From: Saprospiraceae bacterium
GTDB taxonomy: Bacteria; Bacteroidota; Bacteroidia; Chitinophagales; Saprospiraceae
DNA: 41,654 nucleotides
Assembly: GCA_016717105.1 (NCBI GenBank)
Contig: JADKGF010000035.1
Span: 1 to 41,654 of the forward strand
Reading direction: 5' to 3'
Made by a program: the position numbers and the translations under genes
Notes under the pieces: generated by a model
Told to the model about the DNA's origin: nothing
The model's input: only the letters and a program-made list of their open reading frames with translations
The model's database searches: none
Part shown: piece after piece, positions 34,626-41,654 of the stretch
Layout: every line of letters begins with the position of its first letter
How positions within the stretch are numbered: position 1 is the first letter of the stretch

Positions 34626-35114
34626 ATGTCCAATTTTATTACCACGTACGAAATGGAAAATTTATTTTCTGTTACCGATACTATGCTAACTGATGCAGAT
34701 ATTAAAATAATTTCCAGAAGTGGTGACACTTTGCGTTTGATGTATAATAACAAGGCTTTTGACGCCCGAATAAAACATTTCAATTACGAAACCAAAGAAG
34801 CCAAAATTAATGTCAACGGCTTTGACTTCAAAATCAAAATAAAAGAGCCATTAGATCATCTGATTAATGAATTGGGCTTCTTATCAGCAAACAAACACTC
34901 AGTCAAAGAAGTAAAATCTCCTATGCCAGGGCTTGTCGTCAATATTTTTGTGGAAGTAGGCCAGGAAGTTTCTGAAGGTGAGAAATTACTTACTTTAGAA
35001 GCAATGAAAATGGAAAATATTCTCAAGTCTCCTGGATCTGGGACCATAAAGTCTATACGTATTCAGAAAGGAAATTCGGTGGATAAAAACCAGATATTGA
35101 TCGATTTCGAATAA
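34626..35114 (+). CDS. Biotin carboxyl carrier-type protein
   Basis: 162 aa. The biotin-attachment domain (about 95-162) holds VKSPMPGLVVNIFVEVGQEV and the modified lysine K128 in EAMKM. The N-terminal 90 residues form a less conserved beta-rich part (IKIISRSGDTLRLMY), as in the subunits of Bacteroidota acyl-CoA carboxylases and oxaloacetate or methylmalonyl-CoA decarboxylases. It would carry CO2 on biotin between two partner enzymes. Neither the biotin carboxylase nor the carboxyltransferase gene is in the window. It converges with the CAP-domain gene, the stops being five bases apart. Confidence 0.88.
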   Translation: MSNFITTYEMENLFSVTDTMLTDADIKIISRSGDTLRLMYNNKAFDARIKHFNYETKEAKINVNGFDFKIKIKEPLDHLINELGFLSANKHSVKEVKSPMPGLVVNIFVEVGQEVSEGEKLLTLEAMKMENILKSPGSGTIKSIRIQKGNSVDKNQILIDFE

Positions 35115-35119
35115 ATCCC

Positions 35120-35596
35120 CTAAGGTTTTTGCGGCATTGGTTTGCCAAAGTGCTGGACCCAATATTTATCAACTTTGGCTACAGCCATTTCATTGACTTT
35201 AGGATTCATAAGCATTGTACAGTGCGAATAGCTGTTCAACCAATCTTGGAGAACTTCGTCAAATGATTTTTGCCCTTCACCTAGATTTTCACCAGCAACC
35301 ATCCAAGCATAGCCTACTTGATCCAATCTTTGTCCGATATCCAATCCGTCAGAAGAAAAATGGGCAAAAAAATTGTGTTCATACATCTCTGTGGCCTGAT
35401 TATGCGCACTCTTATACAATAAGTTATTCCATGTTATTTTATTCACTGGCGCCATATATCTACGTCCGCAATAGCATCCTTTCTCCCTGATCTTATTGAC
35501 CGCATCTATCATATTTTTTTGCTGGCTGGCAGTAGGATGACTATCCGGCCATGTACCCAGACTAAAAAATAGTAATAAAAAAATCAATGTCTTCAT
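35120..35596 (-). CDS. Secreted CAP (SCP/PR1) domain protein
   Basis: 158 aa from ATG 35596, where a signal peptide starts (MKTLIFLLLFFSLGTWPD). The CAP fold follows at about 25-155: YKSAHNQATEMYEHNFFAHF and GENLGEG, with the two His and Glu residues that line the CAP cavity (His in SAHNQA and HNFFAHF, Glu in GENLGEG), and a C-terminal WVQHFGKP. A CYCGRRYM stretch near 40 may form a disulphide or bind metal. CAP proteins bind lipids or act as extracellular peptidase-like factors, but bacterial roles are mostly unknown. Confidence 0.85.
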   Translation of the reverse strand: MKTLIFLLLFFSLGTWPDSHPTASQQKNMIDAVNKIREKGCYCGRRYMAPVNKITWNNLLYKSAHNQATEMYEHNFFAHFSSDGLDIGQRLDQVGYAWMVAGENLGEGQKSFDEVLQDWLNSYSHCTMLMNPKVNEMAVAKVDKYWVQHFGKPMPQKP

Positions 35597-35689
35597 ACCA
35601 AAATACAATTGGGTCTATAACGCAAATTTTATAGCTACTGTTTTATATAAATATTGAATAACCGCTATATTTAACTAAATTTTAAGTCA

Positions 35690-36589
35690 TTATAAAAATG
35701 CAGCACCAAATACACCTGCAGAATCTCCCAAATCTGGTTTAAAAAACTGTGTATCTAGTCGATGATTGAAGACATGTTTTTTGACTTCTTCTACACCTTT
35801 TGTATATATTTCAGCAATATTTCCAACTCCACCACCAATCACGATTGCGTCAGGATCAATAATATTGATTACCACAGAAATTGCTTTTCCAAAATAGGCA
35901 AAAAGTCGCTCCATTGTCTGTTGCGCATATTTGTCATTTCCATCCCTGTATCTTTCGGTAATTTCCTTTAGATTTAGAGGCTGTCCGCTTATCTTATGAT
36001 AATATTTCTCTAAGGCAGGACCTGAAATAACAGTTTCTACACAACCTACTTTTCCGCAATAACATGCGCCACCAGATTCATCAAGAAAATTATGGCCCCA
36101 TTCTCCACCGATACCTTGTCTTCCACCTACAACTCTGCCATCTACTACCAAGCCTCCACCTACTCCTGTACCCATGATTACACCAAAAATCACTTTTGCT
36201 TCAGGCATTAACTTTGGAATAACACCCATTTTCGCCTCTGCTACGGCAAAACAATTGGCATCATTGCTAAAATTAAATTTGATTCCGGTTCTTTTTTCAA
36301 GGTCGGCCTTCATATTTTTTCCGTTGAGCGAGGTGCTATTGCAATTTTTCATCACATTCAGTATCGGGTCCAATGTGCCTGGTGTACCGATTCCTGCCGC
36401 TATGGGACTCAGGTTACTGTGTGATTTCATATTTTCTATCAATGTACAGATCTGATCCAGTACGTGGTCATATCCCAGATGCCCTTCTGTAGGTATCCTA
36501 AGTCTAGTGACCACTTTGTGATCCTCTTTATTGAGAATAATGCCTTCAATTTTTGTACCGCCAAGGTCGAAGCCCCATATTGCATCCAT
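35690..36589 (-). CDS. ROK-family sugar kinase (glucokinase-like)
   Basis: 299 aa from ATG 36589, which begins MDAIWGFDLGGTKIEG, the ATP phosphate-binding DLGGT at 8-12. Further features are a sugar site around IGGEWGHNFLDE and the ROK zinc motif CYCGKVGCVE (the CxCGxxGCxE pattern), then IDPDAIVIGGGVGN. ROK enzymes phosphorylate glucose, fructose or N-acetyl sugars; there is no DNA-binding domain, so this is a kinase and not a ROK repressor. It is divergent from the acidic hypothetical gene at 36717; the start at 36625 offered by the longer frame adds 12 residues not seen in the family. Confidence 0.9.
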   Translation of the reverse strand: MDAIWGFDLGGTKIEGIILNKEDHKVVTRLRIPTEGHLGYDHVLDQICTLIENMKSHSNLSPIAAGIGTPGTLDPILNVMKNCNSTSLNGKNMKADLEKRTGIKFNFSNDANCFAVAEAKMGVIPKLMPEAKVIFGVIMGTGVGGGLVVDGRVVGGRQGIGGEWGHNFLDESGGACYCGKVGCVETVISGPALEKYYHKISGQPLNLKEITERYRDGNDKYAQQTMERLFAYFGKAISVVINIIDPDAIVIGGGVGNIAEIYTKGVEEVKKHVFNHRLDTQFFKPDLGDSAGVFGAAFL

Positions 36590-36716
36590 TATCTGTGAAA
36601 TTTTCCGCAAAATAGACATTTCCAAATCATCTGAAAAAATATTATCTTCATTTTTGTAGTAAATATTCTGCCTTTCATTTATTAAGTCCTTACCTTGTGC
36701 CGAAATTTAATCCATA

Positions 36717-37202
36717 ATGCAAAAGAATATTAAAGAAATCATACCTGGCTCAGGACTTGGAGCAATAAAGTTTGGAATGACCAGAGATGAAGTAATCAAA
36801 ATTGCAGGTAAACCTGATGATGTCGAAAATCTTCCTGGATTTGAAGAAGAGATCAGTGATACCTTAGAATCATGGCATTACGATGAGTATGAATTTTCTC
36901 TAGTATTCGATGCTGATTATGAATGGAGATTGGTTTCTATCGCGGTGAGTGATCCATATTTTACTTACAATGGTGTCTCGATTGTAGGTATGGACAAGCA
37001 AGACGTAATGGATATGCTCGAGAAAAACAATATAGAAATATCTGGTATGGAAGATGTTTCTGACGAAGAAAATCCTAATCTAGAGCTTGTCGAATCAGAC
37101 GAAGAAGGTCTTATGATTTGGTTTGAAAATGATGAAGCAATTGAAATCCAAATATTACCTGATGTAGAAGAAGATGGTGAGACGCTTATCTGGCCTGCAT
37201 AA
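36717..37202 (+). CDS. Acidic hypothetical protein
   Basis: 161 aa with no signal peptide and no recognised domain. It starts MQKNIKEIIPGSGLGAIKFG, with a GMTRDEVIKIAGKPD segment reminiscent of the alpha/beta folds of SmpA/BamE-like proteins, but without their lipoprotein signal. The second half is strongly acidic (DEENPNLELVESDEEG, DVEEDGE). It may be a small cytosolic binding or immunity-like protein, but this is a guess. A near-match promoter, TACCTTGT, lies at 36691-36698, 20 bases before the ATG. It converges with mobA, which ends 9 bases on. Confidence 0.65.
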   Translation: MQKNIKEIIPGSGLGAIKFGMTRDEVIKIAGKPDDVENLPGFEEEISDTLESWHYDEYEFSLVFDADYEWRLVSIAVSDPYFTYNGVSIVGMDKQDVMDMLEKNNIEISGMEDVSDEENPNLELVESDEEGLMIWFENDEAIEIQILPDVEEDGETLIWPA

Positions 37203-37211
37203 TTTAATATT

Positions 37212-37784
37212 TTAGCGCTTTTGTAGCCACGCTTCTTTTTCTTGGGCTGTATTAATGTTTACAAATTCTTCGGTGTTGTATAATGTATGACGAGGTGCAT
37301 TGATTGTATTCAGAAATTTCTGAAGAGATCTCCCGTCATTCATATAAAAGGTTTGTAATTGCACTAAAGCTGACTTCTCCCATATCGACAACATGGGTTC
37401 ATACATTTGTTGGTCAGAATCATAATACATAGAACAGCTTTGGTTGTTTTTTTGATGAATGCCGATCAAGTCTTTTATGGTATCCACACTCATATTTACC
37501 AAATCTGGTGCTAATACAAGTATTGGGCTGATGTCATTTTCGAAGCAAGATAAAATACCACCAATCGGTCCTGTATTTTCATACTTATCTATTATAGTTG
37601 GGAATGTATGGTTTAAGTTGCTTTGGTTTTCATTGATAGACAAGCGAATATGCGCACAAAAAGGAAGTAATTTTTCTATGGCAATTTCGTAAAGATAGCG
37701 ATTATCTAATTGAATCATAGATTTGTCTGTGCCCATTCGTGTACTACGGCCACCCATCAACACTACTCCATAAGGTAATTTCAT
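37212..37784 (-). CDS. mobA: Molybdenum cofactor guanylyltransferase
   Basis: 190 aa. The nucleotidyltransferase signature GGRSTRMGTDKS is at about 11-22, followed by IIDKYENTGPIGGILSCFE and the metal site VLAPDLVNM (usually Pro-Asp-x-Pro, here APDLV). It adds GMP to molybdopterin to give the guanine dinucleotide form used by formate dehydrogenases and related enzymes. Its ATG overlaps the end of fdhD by four bases (37781-37784), so the two are translationally coupled in one maturation operon. Molybdenum enzyme genes themselves are not in the window. Confidence 0.85.
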   Translation of the reverse strand: MKLPYGVVLMGGRSTRMGTDKSMIQLDNRYLYEIAIEKLLPFCAHIRLSINENQSNLNHTFPTIIDKYENTGPIGGILSCFENDISPILVLAPDLVNMSVDTIKDLIGIHQKNNQSCSMYYDSDQQMYEPMLSIWEKSALVQLQTFYMNDGRSLQKFLNTINAPRHTLYNTEEFVNINTAQEKEAWLQKR

Positions 37785-38098
37785 AGAATCCTTTGGCTGC
37801 CTGAATAAATATTAAATCCCGATTTTTTGAGAAATCCGACTAAGGTCAGCTTATTCTCTTTTGCCAACTCAACTGCGAGACTTGAAGGTGCGCCAACTGC
37901 TACTATACAAGATATTCCGGCCATTGATGCTTTTTGGATTAATTCAAAACTTGCCCTACCACTAAGCAGTAATATATGCTTATCTAAAGGAATTCTTCCT
38001 GCCATAAAAGCATGTCCAATAAGTTTGTCAAGTGCATTATGACGGCCTACATCTTCACTATGAAAAAGATAATCTCCCTCGGGCTGAATATAGCGCAA
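37781..38098 (-). CDS. fdhD: FdhD sulfurtransferase, C-terminal part (frameshifted)
   Basis: 105 residues that continue the FdhD protein in another frame: SEDVGRHNALDKLIG (the conserved region near the active site), then LLLSGRASFELIQKASMAGI and VAVGAPSSLAVELA. The frame starts only with a TTG. Joining it to the N-terminal part needs one extra T in GCTTGC (about 38101): HA-LRYIQPEGDY then reads through. The C terminus is complete and overlaps mobA. Confidence 0.8.
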   Translation of the reverse strand: MRYIQPEGDYLFHSEDVGRHNALDKLIGHAFMAGRIPLDKHILLLSGRASFELIQKASMAGISCIVAVGAPSSLAVELAKENKLTLVGFLKKSGFNIYSGSQRIL

Positions 38099-38592
38099 GC
38101 ATGAAGGCCGCCCGTCATCTCGAAAGCAGACTGCACAGCAAGTAGTTTCTCTTGCAAAGCAAACAATATTTTTCCATCAATTTTCATATCGTTTTCAGCT
38201 TGTGAATACATAGACTGAGCCATAATCGCATCTACAGAAGCCTTACCACATACACCACAACTGGAAGTACTATAAAAATTCCTTTCCAAATTTTTGGCTT
38301 CAATTTTTGTTCCTGCTTCTAGCATGACATTGACCGTATTGTCATCTTCTTGGACAACATCGACTACTTCATCAAAGTCCTTGAGTAAGCCTTCGGTAAA
38401 CATGAATCCCAAAGTCAAAGCAATATCATCTCCTGGTGTACGCATCGTGATGGACATGGCCTTACTATCACACTTGATCTGCAAAGGTGATTCTTCAGCA
38501 ACAAAATCGACGTGCTTAGTGATATCACCAGATCTATACTTAGTGATGTCTATTTCTTTGATCTGCAGATTATGTATCTTTTTGTCAATCAT
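38047..38592 (-). CDS. fdhD: FdhD sulfurtransferase, N-terminal part (frameshifted)
   Basis: From ATG 38592. Residues 1-165 are good FdhD sequence: MRTPGDDIALTLGFMFTEGL at about 50-69 and the active-site pair Cys112/Cys115 in STSSCGVCGKAS. The last part (ACAIFSPREIIFFIVKM) is out of frame. The full gene is 37781-38592, about 270 aa once one base is restored. FdhD moves sulphur from a cysteine desulfurase onto the molybdenum cofactor of formate dehydrogenase. The start overlaps the end of the upstream small gene by eight bases (TGA at 38585-38587), which again implies coupling. Confidence 0.8.
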   Translation of the reverse strand: MIDKKIHNLQIKEIDITKYRSGDITKHVDFVAEESPLQIKCDSKAMSITMRTPGDDIALTLGFMFTEGLLKDFDEVVDVVQEDDNTVNVMLEAGTKIEAKNLERNFYSTSSCGVCGKASVDAIMAQSMYSQAENDMKIDGKILFALQEKLLAVQSAFEMTGGLHACAIFSPREIIFFIVKM

Positions 38593-38953
38593 GGTCCCCA
38601 CATTCAGCTTGTGGATTGGGAAAAAGGTCAGATTCGTCTTCGTTGGGTCGCGGCTTAAGACATTGAAAATCCTTTTCTATAAGGATAAACAAACCATTCG
38701 CCATCCTTCCATCAAAACCAACTCGTGTGTCAGTATCCCAATGGGCTGCTAAATTTTCAGGTACTTGCACTGAAATTGTTTGACCAGTCAATGATGCGAC
38801 TATTTCATTTCCATTGTATTGTGCTATCTGATATGTTAGCTTTTCATTGCCGAAATGACATTCATCACTTACAAGTCCTTGAGACACAAAATGTAAAACT
38901 TCAGACTGCGAAAGACGCAATCTAACCGAATTGCCACTGATACGGATTTTCAT
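38585..38953 (-). CDS. Small conserved protein of a molybdenum-enzyme operon
   Basis: 122 aa, no signal peptide. It starts MKIRISGNSVRLRLSQSEVL, a recognisable beginning of a small uncharacterised Bacteroidota family that I believe occurs beside fdhD-like genes. The middle (FGNEKLTYQI, VASLTGQTISVQVPE) looks beta-rich and the tail is polar with two histidines/cysteine. The function is unknown. It is the first gene of the small protein - fdhD - mobA operon, whose reading frames overlap one another. No matching promoter is seen in the AT-rich 265 bases upstream. Confidence 0.75.
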   Translation of the reverse strand: MKIRISGNSVRLRLSQSEVLHFVSQGLVSDECHFGNEKLTYQIAQYNGNEIVASLTGQTISVQVPENLAAHWDTDTRVGFDGRMANGLFILIEKDFQCLKPRPNEDESDLFPNPQAECGDHD

Positions 38954-39168
38954 CTTTATTTATTTAAAAAATTAGAAATTGGTCACCTAAGTATCCCTAT
39001 TATTATAACATGTAAATATAGGTAAAATGGGACAAATCTCATTTCAAAATAAATTGTAAATTACATAAAAAGTTATTTTTCCGAATCAATAACGGCTAAT
39101 AATTGTATCAAAAGCGGCTATCTATGATTTTATAGCCAAAAAATTACCACCATTATTCCCAAATGTCG

Positions 39169-39176
39169 TACTTTTG
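39169..39176 (+). promoter_or_regulatory. -7 promoter element of the barrel-like hypothetical gene
   Basis: TACTTTTG, an exact TAnnTTTG match, 43 bases before ATG 39219. It overlaps a TTG at 39174 that could otherwise be taken as an alternative start, which argues for the later ATG. Confidence 0.45.
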
Positions 39177-39218
39177 AAAGCGTCAAAAAATCATGATGGT
39201 AAGACACAAAATAAATGC

Positions 39219-40025
39219 ATGCTATTAATGACTAGAGCAGTTTTTACTTGGATTGGAGTGGTAATTTTCCACTTTAGTATTTTTAGTCAAAAATCATTTC
39301 AACCAAAACAAGTAGATTTTGACTGGAAAGGTATTGTATATAGAAATGAAATGACTGGCAATGTTACACTCCATACCAATGGATATGCACTCGCTTACAA
39401 CAAAGGCAAAATAAAAACCTATTATAAGACCAATTATTACCACCTAGAATTGGGATATATGACGGATCCGAGAGAACAAAAGCAAAATAGAAATATCCCC
39501 ATTTCATTTAGCAAGGTATCCCAATCATTTAAGTTCGGTAAACAAAATTACATGTACGTACTGCGAGCCGGAAAAGGTACCAAGCGATTGATCACCGACA
39601 AAGCTAAGCGCAAAGGTGTTGCCATCGGTTATAATTATGAGGCAGGGCCATCGATAGCATTTCTCCGGCCTTATTATTTGGAATTGATATACAATCTGGA
39701 GAAAATGGTCAGTCTTTTAATAAAGTTGCGTGAAGAAAAGTATGGCAAGACCAATGCGGCAAAGTTTTTAGATTATAATTCTGTTTTCGGTGGTGCAAGT
39801 GGTGGCTGGTCATCCATAAGTGTTGTACCAGGCATTCAGGGTAAATTGGGTTTGTTTTTTTCATTGGGTGCCTTTGAAGAATATGCCAAATCACTAGAAA
39901 TAGGCATTAAGGGTGACTTTTATATCCGAAAGATTCCCATCATGGTAGAAACAGAAGCTGTCAGTGCCAAACCCTATTTTTTGAACTTTTATGCTACGTT
40001 GGAGTTTGGTAAGAGGACGAATTAA
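39219..40025 (+). CDS. Secreted, probably beta-barrel hypothetical protein
   Basis: 268 aa from ATG 39219; ATG 39228 is also possible. The signal peptide covers about 1-24 (VFTWIGVVIFHFSIFSQ). The mature part alternates strands with aromatic girdles (GNVTLHTNGYALAYNKGKIK, YYHLELGYM, KLGLFFSLGAFEEYA, FLNFYATLEFG), like an eight- to ten-stranded outer-membrane barrel, ending in the usual aromatic strand. I recognise no family name. It lies between the molybdenum operon and lipA, but on the other strand from the former. No partner is evident. Confidence 0.7.
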   Translation: MLLMTRAVFTWIGVVIFHFSIFSQKSFQPKQVDFDWKGIVYRNEMTGNVTLHTNGYALAYNKGKIKTYYKTNYYHLELGYMTDPREQKQNRNIPISFSKVSQSFKFGKQNYMYVLRAGKGTKRLITDKAKRKGVAIGYNYEAGPSIAFLRPYYLELIYNLEKMVSLLIKLREEKYGKTNAAKFLDYNSVFGGASGGWSSISVVPGIQGKLGLFFSLGAFEEYAKSLEIGIKGDFYIRKIPIMVETEAVSAKPYFLNFYATLEFGKRTN

Positions 40026-40056
40026 CATTTAAGAATACAATCATAAATCGAGTATA

Positions 40057-40925
40057 GTGGTAGAATTGCCCATAATCTCACATCAACCAACTGAACAAAG
40101 GGCTAAAAAGCCTGACTGGTTGAGAGTAAAACTCCCGATAGGTGAAGATTATCGTCGGGTAAGAAATCTGGTAGATGAATATAAATTGCACACCATAGCA
40201 AAGCGGTAACTTTCAAGATGGCCGAATGTTGGGGGGCTTTGGTATGTGCCTTTGATTTTGGACAATGTGTACAAGAAGCTGTTCTTTTTGTGCCGTGAAA
40301 ACTGGAAAACCAACCGAATACGATGAGGATGAACCAGCACGTGTGGCAGAAGCAATTTTCTTGATGAAGGTAAAACACGCTGTCATCACATCTGTAAATC
40401 GCGATGAACTCAAGGACAAAGGTGCTGAGATCTGGCATCAGACTGTCAAAAAAATCAAAGAATTGTCGCCAGATACTACTATAGAAACATTGATACCAGA
40501 TGTAAAAGCCAATTGGGAAGCCTTAGAAAAAATGATCAGTGCTGGCCAAGAAGTAGTTTCTCACAATATGGAGACCGTAGAAAGCCTTTATAGAAAAGTA
40601 AGGCCTCAAGCCAAGTATGACAGATCACTTGAACAAATCAGACGTACTAAAGATTTCGGTAAACGTACGAAGTCTGGTATCATGGTAGGCCTAGGCGAAA
40701 CCAAAGACGAAGTTCTAAAAACAATGGATGACCTAGCAAAGCATGGATGTGATGTCCTTACGATCGGTCAATATCTACAACCTACGAAAATGCACATAGA
40801 GGTAGCGGAGTATGTTCATCCAGACACATTTGCGATGTACAAAGCCGAAGGAATGCAACGTGGATTTGATTTGGAGAGAGCGGTCCATTGGTCGAAGTTC
40901 TTATCATGCGGGAAAGACACTGTAA
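40057..40925 (+). pseudogene. lipA: Lipoyl synthase LipA, disrupted at both ends
   Basis: LipA inserts two sulphurs into octanoyl chains using two iron-sulphur clusters. The N-terminal part (from about 40057, GTG or a corrupted ATG) reads VELPIISHQPTEQRAKKPDW and continues to KLHTIAK, then a stop at 40207. The next stretch, which should encode the auxiliary-cluster motif C-x4-C-x5-C and AECWGAGT, is scrambled by several missing bases (40197-40265), and the middle cysteine codon reads TTT. The long open frame 40265-40930 then holds the radical-SAM motif CTRSCSFC and the core (ETLIPDVKANWEALE, VGLGETKDEV, TIGQYLQPT). Near the end (40877-40923) another frame change hides the conserved SGPLV and RSSYH segment, which can be read in other frames up to a TAA at 40923. 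Either a pseudogene or a low-quality stretch. Confidence 0.8.
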
Positions 40926-41034
40926 ATTAAAAAAAATAAAAAATATACAAATTTATTGACAGTTTACGTAAGAGTTATATTTTGCCACATTTTAGAAATT
41001 TAGTCTTAGATTTTAGATTTACAATTATGCTAAT

Positions 41035-41104
41035 GCCCCTTAGCTCAGTCAGTTTAGAGCGACGGACTGTTAATCCGCGGGTCGAGTTCAAATCACGGAG
41101 GGCG
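41035..41104 (+). tRNA. tRNA-Asn (anticodon GUU), irregular T-arm
   Basis: The D-arm is canonical (GCTC-AGTCAGTTTA-GAGC, 41043-41060). The anticodon loop CTGTTAA gives GUU for Asn at 41069-41071, within stem CGGA/TCCG. The T-loop TTCAAAT is at 41087-41093. The acceptor arms GCCCCTT (41035-41041) and GGAGGGC (41097-41103) pair with one mismatch. However, the T-stem is too short or mispaired by two to three bases, so a standard cloverleaf cannot be completed. CCA is not encoded. Possibly sequence errors of the same kind as in lipA. A terminator follows directly. Confidence 0.65.
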
Positions 41105-41106
41105 CA

Positions 41107-41144
41107 AAAGAAGCCCGGTTTTCGCAAGAAAATCGGGCTTCTTT
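41107..41144. terminator. Intrinsic terminator after tRNA-Asn
   Basis: Long stem AAAGAAGCCCGGTTTTC (41107-41123) / GAAAATCGGGCTTCTTT (41128-41144) with a GCAA loop and one G-T wobble. It is A-rich on the left and T-rich on the right, so it can act for both the tRNA (+) and the converging T9SS cargo gene (-). Confidence 0.85.
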
Positions 41145-41167
41145 GATTTATAAAAAATTCTATTCTA

Positions 41168-41654
41168 TCAATGATGTACTACAAGTTTTTCTGTTTGTTT
41201 CCTGCCAGAGATGTCCGTGGCCGTAACAAAATAAAGGCCTGACGGTATATGACTGACATCTATTGTAGTATGGTCAATACCACCATGCTGAGTGAAAACA
41301 GCTCTACCCGAAACTAACCACAATAATTCTACCTTTGACAAAATAACATCTGGATGGTAGATTATCGCTTCACTTTGTACAGGATTGGGTTGGATATTAA
41401 TAACATTTAGACTTTGGTCTTGTGTTACACTAGATAATCCCAACGACTCTAAGCTAAAAGCAATAATTGAATTGGCCTTGGATGGATAGTCTTGTAATAT
41501 TAAACCATTTTGATTAATAAAAACAGATCCTTCTTCCACATGATAAACTAAAAGATTATCGTGAAAAGTAAGATCTAATGGAAGCATAAACCTCAAATCA
41601 TCTTCCGTAAGTATAGTTTTTAAGATTTTCAATCCGTTATTTTTGATTTCAATT
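41168..41654 (-). CDS. C-terminal end of a T9SS cargo protein (right-edge partial)
   Basis: The frame stays open to the window edge, so at least 161 residues of a longer protein are present; the TTG at 41632 is not a likely start. The final 78 residues are a T9SS type A sorting domain: INIQPNPVQSEAIIY, then the LVSGRAVF and IDVSHIPSGLYFVTATD strands, ending KLVVHH. This targets the protein for export across the outer membrane. The rest seen here (LRFMLPLDLTFHDNLLVYHV) gives no family; the main domain lies outside the window. Confidence 0.8.
   Translation of the reverse strand, partial: IEIKNNGLKILKTILTEDDLRFMLPLDLTFHDNLLVYHVEEGSVFINQNGLILQDYPSKANSIIAFSLESLGLSSVTQDQSLNVINIQPNPVQSEAIIYHPDVILSKVELLWLVSGRAVFTQHGGIDHTTIDVSHIPSGLYFVTATDISGRKQTEKLVVHH

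Noticed and set aside
35125..35141. A third sigma-54-like site, GCGGCATTGGTTTGCC
   Set aside because: The GG and GC are nine bases apart rather than ten, and it lies inside the CAP gene.
40103..40438. Minus-strand open frame across the 5' half of lipA
   Set aside because: It lies opposite the recognisable LipA sequence and shows no motif; the open frame is a by-product of the scrambled stretch.
1..41654. CRISPR array, phage genes or insertion sequence
   Set aside because: No spaced short direct repeats, transposase, integrase or phage structural genes were seen; the only long repeat is the BlaR1 tandem duplication.

Overview
The window comes from an AT-rich member of the Bacteroidota, most like the Saprospiria, though I cannot fix the genus. 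Four things support this. There are no Shine-Dalgarno sequences. Several genes carry TAnnTTTG (-7) promoters. Type IX secretion (T9SS) and gliding features are abundant: two PorP/SprF proteins, a PorE-like protein, GldB, a CHU_C-type adhesin and two type A sorting domains. There is also a MurF-Alr fusion, which is typical of the phylum. No phage, IS element or CRISPR array is visible.

Layout. 0-5.7 kb: a TPR lipid/secretory protein, then a BlaI/MecI-type repressor and a BlaR1-like M56 peptidase fused to a TonB C-terminal domain. The peptidase gene is tandemly duplicated and the second copy is damaged. 5.8-12.9 kb (minus strand): a surface operon of PorP/SprF, a PorE-like TPR-PD40-OmpA protein split by an in-frame TAA, and a 1207-aa PKD-like/CHU_C protein. 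13.2-15.4 kb: LolD-type ABC ATPase and a divergent GT4 glycosyltransferase. 15.7-21.0 kb: a LuxR-type regulator with an altered receiver domain, then a 1467-aa secreted protein combining HYR-like modules, a dockerin, a cohesin-like module and a T9SS tail. Both genes are preceded by sequences that fit sigma-54 -24/-12 promoters. 21.1-25.8 kb (minus): murF-alr, purD and a GT2 glycosyltransferase. 25.9-29.7 kb: gamma-carbonic anhydrase-like protein, GldB, a DUF4837-type lipoprotein and a GSCFA protein. 29.8-32.2 kb: a two-gene module of a YbjN-like protein and a cytoplasmic trypsin-like protease with a zinc ribbon. 32.3-35.1 kb: PorP/SprF, bactofilin, AtpZ/AtpI-like protein, a small membrane protein and a biotin carrier protein. 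35.1-38.95 kb: CAP protein, ROK kinase, an acidic hypothetical protein, and a molybdenum-enzyme maturation operon (small conserved protein, FdhD, MobA). 39.2-41.65 kb: a barrel-like hypothetical protein, a broken lipA, an irregular tRNA-Asn and the 3' end of a T9SS cargo gene.

The working theme is cell-surface biology: two porP genes, one porE-like gene, gldB and three T9SS cargo proteins, set among housekeeping genes. The candidates for new biology are the sigma-54-linked regulator/adhesin pair and the YbjN-like/protease module, whose two proteins appear to share a domain.

Caution on quality: the window has an unusual number of broken reading frames (BlaR1 copy 2, PorE-like, YbjN-like, protease, FdhD, lipA) and an irregular tRNA. 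Several breaks look like one-base homopolymer changes, so some or all may be sequencing or assembly errors rather than true decay.
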